Shown: positions 21,041-31,700 of the stretch, piece by piece
Layout of the letters: the number at the start of each line of letters is the position of its first letter
Position numbering within the stretch: the stretch's first letter is position 1
Assembly: GCA_951394045.1 (NCBI GenBank)
Contig: OX595989.1
Coordinates: 1,116,001 to 1,180,000 of the forward strand
Reading direction: 5' to 3'
Source of the DNA: Nitzschia sp. DOCU1
Taxonomy: Eukaryota; Bacillariophyta; Bacillariophyceae; Bacillariales; Bacillariaceae
DNA: 64,000 nucleotides
Translations under genes and position numbers: made by a program
Notes under the pieces: generated by a model
The model's database searches: none
Told to the model about the DNA's origin: nothing
What the model saw: the letters and a program-made list of their open reading frames with translations, nothing else

Positions 21041-22757
21041 AATGATGACTAGCAATCTAAAAAGGAACTACCTGAAGCACCTGTTGAAAAGCAAAAGACA
21101 CAAGAGGGGAGGTGAGCAAACCTGGATCTTGGAGAAATTTTGTGCACAAATGACACAAGCAGCAGACCATGGACAAATCCGCAAGCCGTACAAATTGTCG
21201 CATTTCCACCAACAACCAAAGATCTATCTGCCATAGGCATGCCCCGGGCAATTCCTTGTGTCGACTCGCTACTTGCCGATGCAATCCATGAGCGGACCCA
21301 CATGTGTACATTCCACATCATCAACAATGCCGCCACCAGTTCCGCTTCATCTCGAGCCCAATGATCAAAAAAAGCTACGCTCGGCATCCAACATCAACTA
21401 CTGCCCCGAGAGCAATGATCCTATCGAATTCATCTACTACACCGGAGCAATTCCTTCCGACTGACTAAAAATGACGCCTAGACCCGGGTCCATCAAAGGA
21501 GTATCCGCCGCAGTCCTACTTCGCCTCGAGTCATTTTTGTCATTGCTTGCTACCGCCCTTACCTTAGCTATCACAATCTCCAGTTACCCCCGCTCTAGAA
21601 AAAAGGACATGCACTCCTCTAGCTACAGTGGAACAATGATGATATGCTGTCGAGGTGCTCTCCCCCTCGTTGTCCAAAGAAGATTGTGGAGCGATGGAGG
21701 TAGACCACACGGCATCGGACTTTTGGGGCCTCCTTTCTGGGTCGACATCAACGAACAGACGACTGATCCAACCAAAGATGTCGTGACAGGTCGGCGGGAG
21801 AAATAGTGGGGTTCAAACCAGTCCAATTTTAAATATACATATATGTAGGTTGTATAACTGTCGGAGGCAGTCCTTGTGAGCGGAATAAACAGCGGCACCA
21901 ATAACCGTTGGACATGAACCGCGTCAAATCTTGCCTAACTAAATCAGTTCAAAGCCCGGCCCCTACGAAAAATCTCGAGTGTTTTCATCTTGAGATAGTC
22001 CGCACAAACCGTTCGAACCGACAGCGATGGCGCACCCCCACAGCGGCATTCGATCCCAAATCGCCTCAAAAGTTGGAATGGCTGGTTTTGAATGTATGTG
22101 ATTTGACTCGATGGCATAAATAAAGTTCCCTGTCTTATTTAACGCCCTCCCGCCAAGGCGTGCGATCGTGTTCTCACTTCGAACGAATTTCGTTCTGCTC
22201 TTTTCCGTTAAAACAAAAATGGCGCGCCGGATGCCGGCAGTGGTGGCAATGCCGAAATCCAAAACTAGACTTCGCACATCTAACCTATCTCTCACCTAAG
22301 CTAATAGAAGAGAATCGCACTTGGTCATATCGGTGGAAGAAGGAAAACTGTTTTTTGGGAGAAGAGAGCAGATATTGAGTCATTTCCCCTTTCTCTGCAA
22401 TATCCCAGCAGAACCCGTTCGAACATGTCGAAACAAATTTTCTATGTGTTCAATTGCCAGCACAAGAAAGATAAAGCATCGACTAGCATGGACTGCAAAG
22501 AGAAACCCGATGGTAATACTGGCTTATGCTATAGCTCTCGTAGTATTCGTTCTATTCTAGCTAGCAAAATGGAACAATTTATTTTGACGAGCGGCGCAAA
22601 CAGCGAGTGATCTCCGCGGAGGAATCAATCCTTCAGTGGCCTCGCCAATAGCTAATCGCAGCTGGATTGAGCACGCCCGTGGAGTCAATACGATTCACCC
22701 CTCGTCGGATACATATCATGCAGCGTCAACAAATCGAGACCGTTGAACTTGGTCAAG
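21041..22757. other. Intergenic region, no gene recognised
   Basis: 1.7 kb upstream of cyclin B. Several ORFs of 60-112 codons occur on both strands but overlap one another and show no domain, splice logic or targeting signal. Nothing else seen. Confidence 0.45.
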
Positions 22758-24669
22758 CTATTCCATGGAATCATCCATTCCGATGTCACCGTCAAACAAA
22801 CCCGACAAGTCGATCGGGTCATCGACAAGCTCCTTTTCTAGGTCCTCCATGCTGAATGTACGGTCCGTTATCGCATGGGACGAATGCGTTGAATCTCCGG
22901 CAATGGTAATCAACTGGCCCCATTGGTTGGCGGGCAGTGGGCGATCTGGGTCACACGCCCGCTGCATCAACTCCAGAAATTGCTCAAGCTGGTGCATGGC
23001 ATCTCGCCATTGCCCCTGCGAAACTGACTGGGAAGTCAAACGCCCAGCTGGGCGAACTAGGTCCGCGCATCGACCCAACGATAGCAAGGCACTTTCAAGG
23101 GCCACGTCAATGCTGATGGATCCAGAGAATTTGCTTTTCCCCGATCCTTTTGACCCGTCGGCAGATCCTGGGACGATCGTCTTTTGCAGTTTGGCTTTCA
23201 GAGTGGGGGGCACCAAGCCACTGGTCGTCTTTCGAAGTTTGTTATGCCGATAGGCTTCATTCATTTCCTCCAAGAGTGTCACCAACATTCCGCGTGTGGC
23301 GACGAGAGCCCTGTAATTGTCTCGTTGAAAGAATTCGTCCTTTTGAAACGTTTTCAGAATTTGTTGAGTTTTTGAAACAAACGAGTACCCCTACAAGGAT
23401 AACCACCACTACGTCTGTGCTTACCTGGTTGGCGACGCCCCGAATGTTCACTAGCAGGGGACGGAGGTCCTGCGCAAGTTTGTAGCATTTTCCCAAGAAC
23501 GTTGTCAGATCGTCTTCCGAGTCCAAGTAGGGATAAGGAGAATATTTAAAACGCCATGTTATTTGAGCCAAGCCCCGATAGCCTCGAATGGACTGTTCTA
23601 GCTCGTGTAACATTGTATTGAGAGGGGATTGCCGGGAGGACCGCACGTGGATGTCGTTGAGATTGCAAAGATGGTAGTCAGTTGAGATCAAAGTAAAATG
23701 GACGTGAATCTTCTTTCGGGGTTCTTCCCGGGTCATTCCATATTCGTCCATAGCTGACTCGTAGCGCTGAGATTGTTCTAGCCAATGATCGAGATGATGA
23801 CGCCGCATTTCTTCTACCACTCCATGGAGGGACGAAGACGACGACCAGCTCGTATCTCGTGCGTCGTCATGGTCGACAATACAAAGATCCGACCCTTCCA
23901 AACTAATATCATTGGCAGCGCAGAGATGTCGAAAGAACAGAACACCAGCAGATGTTTCTGCCACGAGATTATCTTGTTTTGGCTTTGTTGAGCCGCAGAA
24001 ACAGATCAACGAGGGCCGGTAATGATCATATTTCATCATCTGTCCCAACAATACCAGTCTTGACGCATACTCAATCGTAATCTGATCTTTCGAAAGAGGC
24101 TTTGAAAATACCATTGCCACGTCGCGGTACTCCGATTTCTTGGCAGAACCCGTTTCGGAATTAGTAACACCACCTGCAGTTTTGTCGTTGTGCTCTAACA
24201 GAGTTCGCATGGATGATGTCTCTCTGGGCGGTCGATATCCATCGCGGGGTCTCAAGAGCTCCTGATCAATGATTTTGGAAAGGTCCGTAATACTCCTCAA
24301 ATTCTCATCTTTGTTGTCGTCATCGAGGTTCCGTCTTGGCTTGGGCTTAAGATAGGTCGGTGGCTGTGGTTTCTCGTCCACTTTTGAATTTGCTTCTGCA
24401 GCCTCCTTGGCAGCCTTGGCCAACCGAGCCACCACCGTCTTGACATCCCTTTTCTTGTTCCGTTGATTGAATTTTTTAACATCGCTCGAAGAAGTCGCCA
24501 TCCAAAGCCTGGTGGGCCGGGGCCGATTATAAGGTTGGACACCGACGACATGAGAACTTCCTGACGTAGTTCTACACGTACAAGGAAAAGCAGTCAGCGT
24601 TGAAATCGTCCCCAGAACCAGGCAAAGGAAAACCCGCCTTTTCAATGACAATTGAAGCTTCCATGGCAT
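22758..24669 (-). CDS. Unknown protein with plastid-type presequence
   Basis: Two exons, 24669-23425 and 23339-22758, phase 0, give 608 residues. The 85-nt intron (GTAAGC...CAAAAG) joins RGVANQ to DEFFQRDNYRALVATRGML. The N-terminus is a signal peptide (KRRVFLCLVLGTISTLTAFP) whose TAF-P end resembles the diatom plastid cleavage motif, followed by an Arg/Ser/Thr-rich transit-like stretch. The body has a lysine/alanine-rich predicted coil (VARLAKAAKEAAEANSK), then a globular part with LICFCGSTKPKQDN, SDLCIVDHDDARD and HVHFTLISTDYHLC. The C-terminus is helical and ends in an acidic tail. I do not recognise the family. Import into the plastid is predicted; function is unknown. Confidence 0.8.
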
Positions 24670-25721
24670 GGCTGGTCATTCAGTGCGATCCTTGCGGTAA
24701 GGCAACGAACGTGAAAGCTAGAACAATAGAGTGTGTTGACCGAAGGCATCGAAGATCATTTGCAATTCTTCTTCGCTGTCTCAACTGTCCCATCACCATC
24801 ACATGTGGAATGTGCGTGTTGGTCCGTGCTTTATGGCGATGACGTCACGTGATCTTGCTTCGTTTGGTTTGTGGTCGGGCGAGTCGATAGAAACTACCGA
24901 AAATGAAACCTCTGGCGGCCGCGGCCAAGGGGAAAAAAGGCTACCGCTGGTGCTGAACCGAGGGACAAAAAGGAATACCATAGCCTCTTAAAAGTCTTTA
25001 CAAGCACTTGGGAGGAGCTGCGATTGGTGGTCGTGCTCGTGGTGACTTGCTCTTCGTCGGCAGTAGCAAGTAGTAGTACCCTGGTGTTCCAAGCAGCAAT
25101 CTATCGTACAGTTCTTGGATGAAGCATTCATCTAGTACAAGCGGAGGGATGGTAGTCTGGTACACTGCCCGAACGATTGACTCGTCGTCGTGCTGAGTGA
25201 AGGAGAAGAGGAAATGATCTTTGGAGTTCTTAGTCGCAGTCCTTGTAATATTCGCTGTTGCTAGTGGGACGCCCATCACGTTCTTGCCCGAACGATTGAC
25301 TCCTCTCGTCATGTGCAGAGAAGAATAAAAAATGATGTTTGAAGTTCTTAGTCGCAGTGGTATTTATTTTCAAGCATTTGCTACTAGCCCTCCAACACTT
25401 CCGAAAAATCTCGTGAAAAGATTGCATCATCGAAGCATCCCCTTGCAGTCACTCAAACTGCAGTCACGCTCAACTTCGCCGGCTTCCACCTGATAATTAT
25501 CGGCACGGAGGTGCATCAGGGCGCACGTAATTCACTACATACAGTGCTGAATAAGGATCATATTAATTCTGCAACGCCTGGCGCGCCGATTTTCCTTCCG
25601 TGGGATAGTACGTCTTCCGAATCAAATGATGGCGTATCTTTTTTGCTTTTCCTATCCGCCGTCGTTTTCACAACGGCCACAATTTTGCCAAGCATTACGC
25701 TATCAATTAAGTCCAAGCACC
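24670..25721. other. Intergenic region with a local duplication
   Basis: Between divergent genes. Apart from the duplicated block described separately, no gene was recognised. Confidence 0.45.
25166..25359. repeat. Diverged tandem duplication, unit about 119 bp
   Basis: A block of about 75 nt starting TGCCCGAACGATTGACTC at about 25166 recurs at about 25285, with matching internal sequence GAGTTCTTAGTCGCAGT (25224-25240) and GAAGTTCTTAGTCGCAGT (25341-25358). Copies differ by substitutions and small indels. Minus-strand short ORFs through both copies show the same similarity, but I see no gene. Confidence 0.7.
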
Positions 25722-26474
25722 ATGAAGATCTTCTCCGTTGTTGCTTCCTTTTGCGCCATCGCCTTGCCTTTCGCGTCTGCCGGCGAGGCGATGACCAAGA
25801 AGAGCTTTAGCGCTCTTGTAGAGAAGGCAGGTGTTGCTGCCATGAAGAAAGTCACCGACCGACGCAAGCTCGATCAGATGTCACTTGACCGCGGCCATGT
25901 CTTCCGTCAGTTGGAGGACTTCCCTCCTGAGTGTAACTCGACCTACAACGCGCTGTGGGAGGATGAGAGTCTCAATGCTGCCTATGACGCATACGACGCC
26001 GATCTTAGCGCCACTCTTGCGGATGCCTCGTCCGCTACCGACCAATGCACGGACAATGGAAGTGGTGACATTTCCTGTGATTTGTCAGCAACTGTCCCCA
26101 GCGAGACTACTTTCCGCGATGCCTGTACCGCTGCTGGAGGAGACGTCGCTGAGATCCAATTGGATATCTCTTGTTCCTTGACCATGGAAGGAGAAGCAGG
26201 AAGCATTTTCCTTGATTTGCCTCCTGGCCTCGATTGCTTCCCCAGCGGCGATGATTTTGCCCCTTGCGAGACCTACTTGTATGATGCCTTTGAGTCCCTC
26301 TTGGCTTTCCTTGAAGGTGCTCTCGAAGAAGCCTATACTCAGAGTGGATTCACCGATGTCGCTTGTACTGTCGGCGACGCGGGACCGAATGGAGGAGGCG
26401 GCAGTTCGGCCTCCATGCGCGGATACGGACTCGTTGCCTCCGCGGCGATGTTCGGAGCCGCTCTTCTTGTCTAG
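25722..26474 (+). CDS. Secreted, probably GPI-anchored cysteine-containing protein
   Basis: A single exon of 250 residues from ATG at 25722; the open frame continues 32 codons upstream, but the signal peptide MKIFSVVASFCAIALPFASA starts here. After cleavage near SAG the mature region is acidic and contains about ten cysteines, several spaced as in ECNSTYNALWEDESLNAAYD, DQCTDNGSGDISCDL and RDACTAAGGDVAEIQLDISC. The C-terminus reads GGGGSSASMRG followed by YGLVASAAMFGAALLV with no charged tail. That is a small-residue omega site plus spacer plus hydrophobic end, the classic GPI attachment signal. It should therefore be an extracellular, cell-surface protein. No enzymatic domain is recognised. 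Family function is unknown; the signals are read directly. Confidence 0.85.
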   Translation: MKIFSVVASFCAIALPFASAGEAMTKKSFSALVEKAGVAAMKKVTDRRKLDQMSLDRGHVFRQLEDFPPECNSTYNALWEDESLNAAYDAYDADLSATLADASSATDQCTDNGSGDISCDLSATVPSETTFRDACTAAGGDVAEIQLDISCSLTMEGEAGSIFLDLPPGLDCFPSGDDFAPCETYLYDAFESLLAFLEGALEEAYTQSGFTDVACTVGDAGPNGGGGSSASMRGYGLVASAAMFGAALLV

Positions 26475-26605
26475 ACGCAAAAGTTCTTGAATGCCGGGCA
26501 GGGCATGGGTCTCTCTTTGTGGATTTCACCAGTATTGAAGAAAGTGTGTGCAGCCTTTTAAAATAGGTCTGGAAATGAACCTGGATTCACACTCTACTAG
26601 ACTGG
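26475..26605. other. Short intergenic stretch
   Basis: 3' flank of the GPI-type gene, grading into the duplicated locus. Nothing else seen. Confidence 0.4.
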
Positions 26606-27330
26606 TCATTGGTAACAAAGCACTATAAATGACACACTATGATAGGTATAGTCCACAGAGTAGAGGGCCCGACCCGTGCGAAAAATCTCCATTTGGAGCC
26701 CAAGACGTACAGCATTTCCAAGGCTGGGCGACGTAAGTTCACTGGCATCATCTGTCGCCTCCAAATCTAGCAGCAGATTCCGAGGCGGCAACTACACTCC
26801 GCCGTTGCGTCTGGTTGTATTCTCCTCGTCGAAGTCGCCTCGTCTCTCCTCTTGTTCACTCCCGCCATTGCTACTTCAACAATGATCACCATCAGCCGCA
26901 TCATCATTGGATTCGGCTTCCTCCTCATAGATGATACTTTCGCAGCACAAATCATAGTACATATCAAACAAAACATATTTGTTTCAAGATGTATTGCCCG
27001 CTGTTTTAGTAGACGAATTTGGATCAGCCGATCGTCGTCGTGATCCGGCAGCATGCGAGCCATCATGATCATTTTCGTCACCAACCGATTTGACAAATGC
27101 AACAAGTAGATCCCAAGAACACAGCGAAGAATGTGCATTTCACTTATGCATTCATGCATGGCGTTGACATCGTCCTCTTCGCTATCGTTCATACTGTGGA
27201 TACCACCTGCCGCCGTCCTCCTCGGTGGCACCACCACCTCTTCTTCTTCTTGCTCCTCCTGCTCCTGCTGTTGAGGCGGCGCGTCATATTCGACGTCGCT
27301 ACTACCATCACCATCGTTGTTGTTTTCCAT
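26606..27330 (-). pseudogene. Broken copy of the acidic protein encoded at 27.9-28.5 kb
   Basis: Pieces that match the downstream gene lie in different frames. One frame gives PPRNLLLDLEATDDASELTSP (copy 2: VRRKLLRDLEAAGDDVSELTLP). Another gives SNDDAADGDH, then a stop, then SNGGSEQEERR (copy 2: DDADGDTSNGGNNEENE). DNA flanks also match: TATAGTCCACA near 26650 and 27800, AAGTAAGTTCACTG near 26731 and 27890, and GCCTCCAAATCT in both. The longest open frame (27330-26767, starting MENNNDGDGSSDVEYDAPP) runs through the region in a frame that does not preserve the conserved tail. The simplest view is a tandem duplicate with frameshifts; a spliced functional form cannot be excluded. Confidence 0.5.
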
Positions 27331-27873
27331 TGTAGAGTGCTTACTAACGTTGATAATGTAAAGGAGTAGAGACTACTGTTCTTCAAGAATAATGGTAAGA
27401 GAAGCTTTGAGCGGCTCTTGCCATCACACTCGCTTCATCATCATTTTTGTTGGCGCGAAGTTCCTACCCGATTCGGAAAGAAGCAATCTATTCCTTTCCA
27501 ATGACACGCGTCGACTGATTCGAATACCTTCCACGAACCGGCAATTGATTTTCTGGCGCGGCAATTCGGCCTCCTCCACGGCGACGCTTTCAAGAGTATG
27601 TACAATAGAATACGTAACAATAATGTGGCATGAGGCCTTCATCTCTAGCTAGATTATTCCTTCTATGACTGCTATACATGTGTAGGTGTGGATCTCGTCG
27701 ACGGACATCGAATGCAACAATCGCATTCGATTTCGTTTAGCACTCGAGTACTAGGATGGTCATTGATCTAAAAGCAATATAAATGATACATTGGGATATC
27801 TATAGTCCACATAACTGCAGCAATAGTAGAGGTCCCGGCCAGTGCAAGAAATCTCAAAAACTACAGTAGTATT
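27331..27873. other. Spacer between the two duplicate copies
   Basis: No gene recognised. Positions about 27745-27873 correspond to about 26595-26720 in the first copy and show clear nucleotide similarity. Confidence 0.4.
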
Positions 27874-28479
27874 TCAAGAGAATCTTGGCAAAGTAAGTTC
27901 ACTGACATCATCACCTGCCGCCTCCAAATCTCGCAGCAGCTTCCGACGAACGGGACGGGGTGGCAAACCATCAACGACCACTTTGCGCCGTTTTTTCCGT
28001 TGAGCTTCATTCTCCTCGTTGTTGCCCCCATTACTTGTATCGCCATCAGCATCATCATTGTGGTCATCCACATCGGATCCTTCTTTCTCCTCTTCGTCAT
28101 CGATGACATCATCTTGGTCGCTATCACTTTCATCAGATGATTCTTCGTCGGAGGTATCCTCTATGCGCTGCAAATCGTTTAAAGCGGCAAGACAAAGCAA
28201 CGCCGAGGAATGGCTTTTATTAATCATTGCCACCATCATCCACATCAATTGGAGGAGCTGGTTTTTGTCTTTATTTCTCATTTTCAACTGTATAGCAATG
28301 CTCGAGTTGTGAAGGTCGTCAATGAATAAGTGTATGCCTAGAGTGAAGATCACACAAAAGAGCAATGAGATTCTTCGTCCTCTATTATTATGGCACGGGA
28401 ATGTGGCAACATCTTCGGACGCTTTCCTTCTCTTGAAAAAGCGGGAAGTATTTGAGTTGGATATTCGAGATATCGTCAT
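27874..28479 (-). CDS. Acidic low-complexity protein, duplicated locus
   Basis: An open frame of 201 residues from ATG at 28479. The N-terminal part is basic, with a hydrophobic stretch ISLLFCVIFTLGIHLFI. The middle is a strongly acidic run rich in Ser/Asp/Glu (about residues 110-160). The end has a basic patch (AQRKKRRKVVV) and the motif VRRKLLRDLEAAGDDVSELTLP, which is retained in recognisable form in the broken upstream copy. That conservation between duplicates supports coding of the C-terminal half. I do not recognise the family. The acidic plus basic composition would suit a nuclear protein, but this is a guess. The exact start is uncertain, because the first 60 residues are not supported by the duplicate. 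Confidence 0.5.
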   Translation of the reverse strand: MTISRISNSNTSRFFKRRKASEDVATFPCHNNRGRRISLLFCVIFTLGIHLFIDDLHNSSIAIQLKMRNKDKNQLLQLMWMMVAMINKSHSSALLCLAALNDLQRIEDTSDEESSDESDSDQDDVIDDEEEKEGSDVDDHNDDADGDTSNGGNNEENEAQRKKRRKVVVDGLPPRPVRRKLLRDLEAAGDDVSELTLPRFS

Positions 28480-28743
28480 TGGTGGCAGTTCTACTTTTTT
28501 GACGTGCGCCCGACGAACGCATCCTGGCCAACTGATTTGATTCCAGGTGTAAGCTTCCCTAGAGGTCGTAGCGGGCTCGCGCGCGCACCTCTAGAGTACT
28601 GGTAGAGGAGAGTGACGATGATGACATCCATCTTGCTTCCTTCTTCCAAATCGAAGATCCAACGACAGTTTGTGACAGGGAATGAAAGCAAACACACTGT
28701 AAGCTATCAAATTTGGAACCCAAGTTACTTCCTGCACGTTACC

Positions 28744-29817
28744 ATGAAGGTCGCATTTGGTACCCTTCTGTTTGCTGTCCTTGTGGGACTACCAGGAACT
28801 TTTGCGTTTTCATCGTCGACGAAACGATTGGCCATCAGGACGCTACCGACAACGACGCCATTATTCTCGACTGCCTTTCCGACGACTTCTGTGGTAGGAC
28901 CTCGTATCGCTATTGACGAGAACTACACTGGCTTGAAAAAAGTGCATTCCAGTCCCGATATTTTTGTGATTGAAAACTTTCTCGATCCCAAGCAGTGCCA
29001 AGATATTATCGATCGCGCCGCCCAAAAGAAATTGGAGCGATCGCCCGTGGCGTATGCAGGCTGGACCGAAGATTTTAAGGATTTGGTGGAACTGGCAGCC
29101 AAGGGACCCATTGCTTGGTTGTCGTTGATTGGTGCGTGGGTTCAGGTCAAAGATGACCCTTCGGCTTCAAATCAAGTTAGTTTGGTCATTCATGCCCTCC
29201 AGAATTATGCCATTATATTCGTGGTGGTGACAGCGTTGATTGCTGCGTTTACTATTTCGCGAGCAGAAGGTCTCAAGGCACTTCGAACCAGTACGTCGAC
29301 TACTTTGGATGATTTGTCAGATCCTTCCAGTGGAACGACCGCCTTTGTCCAGAAAACTGCCAGATTGTTTGATGCCCCTCCGGATCGGCTGCAAGATGAG
29401 GCGAGACTTTTCGAAGCGCCGACCGTCATTAGATATGAGGCAGATCAAGTGCTGGCTCCCCATTTCGATGCCAATCGGTCTGCTGAAACAGAAGATGCCA
29501 ACCGCGGGGGTCAAACACTAGCGACGCTCCTGGTATATCTTAACGACGTAGAAAAGGGTGGCCTCACTCGATTTGGTCGTCTAAAGGCGTCTCCAGACAC
29601 CAATGGAGACAAGGATGAGAAATACTTCACAGTCAGACCAAAACAAGGGGATGCACTGCTATTCTTTCCAGCGGATGCCATGGGTCGATTCGATGAACGG
29701 ACCGAGCACGAGGGCTGCCCTGCCGTTGATGAGAAATGGATCGCACGAATTTGGAGACACAAGTCGAGGGTACCGCCACCATTCGGACTCTCTGAGGCAA
29801 CGCTAAATATACTCTAG
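28744..29817 (+). CDS. Prolyl 4-hydroxylase-like 2-oxoglutarate/Fe(II) oxygenase
   Basis: A single exon of 357 residues from ATG at 28744. The N-terminus MKVAFGTLLFAVLVGLPGTFAFSSS is a signal peptide with an AF-type end, so ER/Golgi or plastid location is possible. A P4H domain follows: DIFVIENFLDPKQCQDIIDRA at its start, then the iron site APHFDANR (HxD), TLLVYLNDVEKGGLTRFG, GDALLFFP, and the distal His plus 2OG-binding Lys in EHEGCPAVDEKWIARIWRH. An unusual hydrophobic stretch, NYAIIFVVVTALIAAFTIS, interrupts the domain N-terminal to the HxD and looks like a membrane helix. The family hydroxylates proline in proteins; the substrate here is unknown. The frame also extends upstream to an ATG at 28612-28623, but the leader argues for 28744. 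Confidence 0.9.
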   Translation: MKVAFGTLLFAVLVGLPGTFAFSSSTKRLAIRTLPTTTPLFSTAFPTTSVVGPRIAIDENYTGLKKVHSSPDIFVIENFLDPKQCQDIIDRAAQKKLERSPVAYAGWTEDFKDLVELAAKGPIAWLSLIGAWVQVKDDPSASNQVSLVIHALQNYAIIFVVVTALIAAFTISRAEGLKALRTSTSTTLDDLSDPSSGTTAFVQKTARLFDAPPDRLQDEARLFEAPTVIRYEADQVLAPHFDANRSAETEDANRGGQTLATLLVYLNDVEKGGLTRFGRLKASPDTNGDKDEKYFTVRPKQGDALLFFPADAMGRFDERTEHEGCPAVDEKWIARIWRHKSRVPPPFGLSEATLNIL

Positions 29818-30286
29818 AGTGAGATCTTATAAAAATTATGTTGAGCAAAGTGTGGATGATTCCACTTCCTTTATCTGCTTGTCACCTACAACATCGACAA
29901 CAGACAATGATCTTCGCCAAAGCTGTGATTCGACAAGTCGAGTTGGTCGTTGATCGACTCAGACGATGTCGCCGGCCGCGCACGCGCCTGCCCACATGCC
30001 TAGATAGCAAGAATGAGAACTCGAGATTCACATTTTATCTGCCCATCCATCAATCAAATTGTGAATCAATCAACATCAAATAGATGGAAGACCCTCGAAT
30101 CGACTCATGATGACAGCAGACCACTGGGAAGCAATCAGAAGGCCGTGTCAGAGCGCCACTCCAACTATCGGTAGACCGCACAGTTATCACGAATCAACCC
30201 CATAAAATCTTCCAACTCAATCGAACGCACCGCCCGATTCACACACAATCTTGCTCCTTTCCAACCTACGACGAGTCTCGGAAACA
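29818..30286. other. Intergenic region
   Basis: Between the P4H-like gene and AsnA, both plus strand. Nothing recognised; AsnA promoter expected in the last part. Confidence 0.45.
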
Positions 30287-31682
30287 ATGATTCGGATACG
30301 ATTCTTTCATGGTGCCTCATGGATGCTTCTGTTCGTTTGCTTGTCGTTTGACGGCACAAATGCCTTTTATTGCCCGAGCGCCGTTCGATTACTACAGTGG
30401 CACCAGCAGCATAAAAGCAAACTCACAATGAAGGACCCATACATGGACCCGACCATTCTCCCTCCGGCAAGAAACCTGAATGCCAACTCGACAAATCGTC
30501 TCACTCGGCTTGAAATCCAAAAGGCTATCAACGATGTCAAGCGCTTTGTCGAAAGCCGCCTCGAAGAAGACCTGCACTTGACGAAGGTAAGAAGCAACAA
30601 GTTTTCACCTGCCAAACCGCTGTGCGGATCTGTTCTCTCACAATCACTCTCTGCAAAAGCATGTGACTCCACTCGCATTTCTCAGGGGAACAGGAGTGAA
30701 TGACGAATTGGACGGTACGGTATCGAAATCGGCAGTGCGATTTACCGTCCCAAATCAAGATATTCCGAGAGGAATCAAAGTTTCAGAGGAAGAAATGCAG
30801 CGACGCTCTCCATATGAGATTGAATGCGAAGTTGTACAATCTTTGGCAAAATGGAAACGCATCATGTTGGATCGCCTTGATATTCCAGTTGGGGAAGGTA
30901 TCTATTGCGACAGCACTTCCATCAGGAAAGGATATAAAGGGGATGTGACGCACAGTGCCATTGCCGACCAGTGGGACTTTGAGATCCATATCACTGAGGA
31001 GCAGCGCACAGTGGAACAGCTGAAGCAATTCGTCAGGAAAATTTACAGGATAATCACAGATGCTCAAGATATGATCATTGAAAAGTACCCATCCATTCTC
31101 GCACCAGGACATCCGACGTCAGAGTGGCGCCTTCCAAAGGAAATCCACTTTATTACAGCACAGGAGCTGCATGACGAATTTCCTGGTATGGACGCTCATG
31201 AAAGGGAGAACGCTGGCGTCAACAAATACGGTGCGATCTTTATCATTGGAATGGGGTGGCCGATGAGCGATGGAAGCCCTGCTGAGGAAGTCCGCAGTCC
31301 GGGATACGACGACTGGAATTTGAATGGTGACATCATCGTGAAGCATCCCCTGACGGAATACCGACATGAACTTAGTAGCATGGGCATCCGCGTCAACAAA
31401 GAGTCCCTCATCAAACAGCTCGCACACCGTGGGGTTAGCCATGAGGCGAACCTTGACTTCCAAAAAGCTGTCATCGAAGGGCGTTTGCCGTTCTCATACG
31501 GTGGAGGGCTCGGAATCTCGAGGCTGTTGATGCTTTTGCTTCGCACCTGCCACATTGGCGAAGTGCAGGTCGGGGTGTGGCACGACCAACACTATGAACA
31601 GGCCATCGAGGCGGGAATCGACATTATTCCGGACCGCATTTTGAATCTGCCAGGACGTGACAAGGAGAATATCTGGAACTAG
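30287..31682 (+). CDS. asnA: Aspartate-ammonia ligase (asparagine synthetase A), plastid-type leader
   Basis: Two exons, 30287-30586 and 30660-31682, phase 0, give 440 residues. AsnA makes asparagine from aspartate, ammonium and ATP and is a class II aminoacyl-tRNA-synthetase-like enzyme common in bacteria. Matches to the bacterial enzyme include VQSLAKWKRIML, ADQWDFEIHI, EIHFITAQELHDEFPGMDA, RSPGYDDWNLNGDIIV, HELSSMGIRV and GGGLGISRLLMLLL (motif 3, about residue 380). The leader MIRIRFFHGASWMLLFVCLSFDG leads to TNAFYCPS, a signal peptide with an AF cleavage motif, followed by a basic transit-like region, so plastid import is predicted. The 73-nt intron (GTAAGA...GCAAAAG) lies in the family's N-terminal part (DLHLTK-HVTPLAFLRGTGVNDEL). 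Most photosynthetic eukaryotes use glutamine-dependent AsnB instead. Confidence 0.93.
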
Positions 31683-31700
31683 ATCCCCAAAGCAATAAAC

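Noticed and set aside
27097..27369. A leucine-rich hydrophobic plus-strand ORF (FFFLLLLLLLLRRRV)
   Set aside because: It is the antisense of a Glu/Gln-rich low-complexity stretch (CTT/CTC repeats), not a membrane protein gene.
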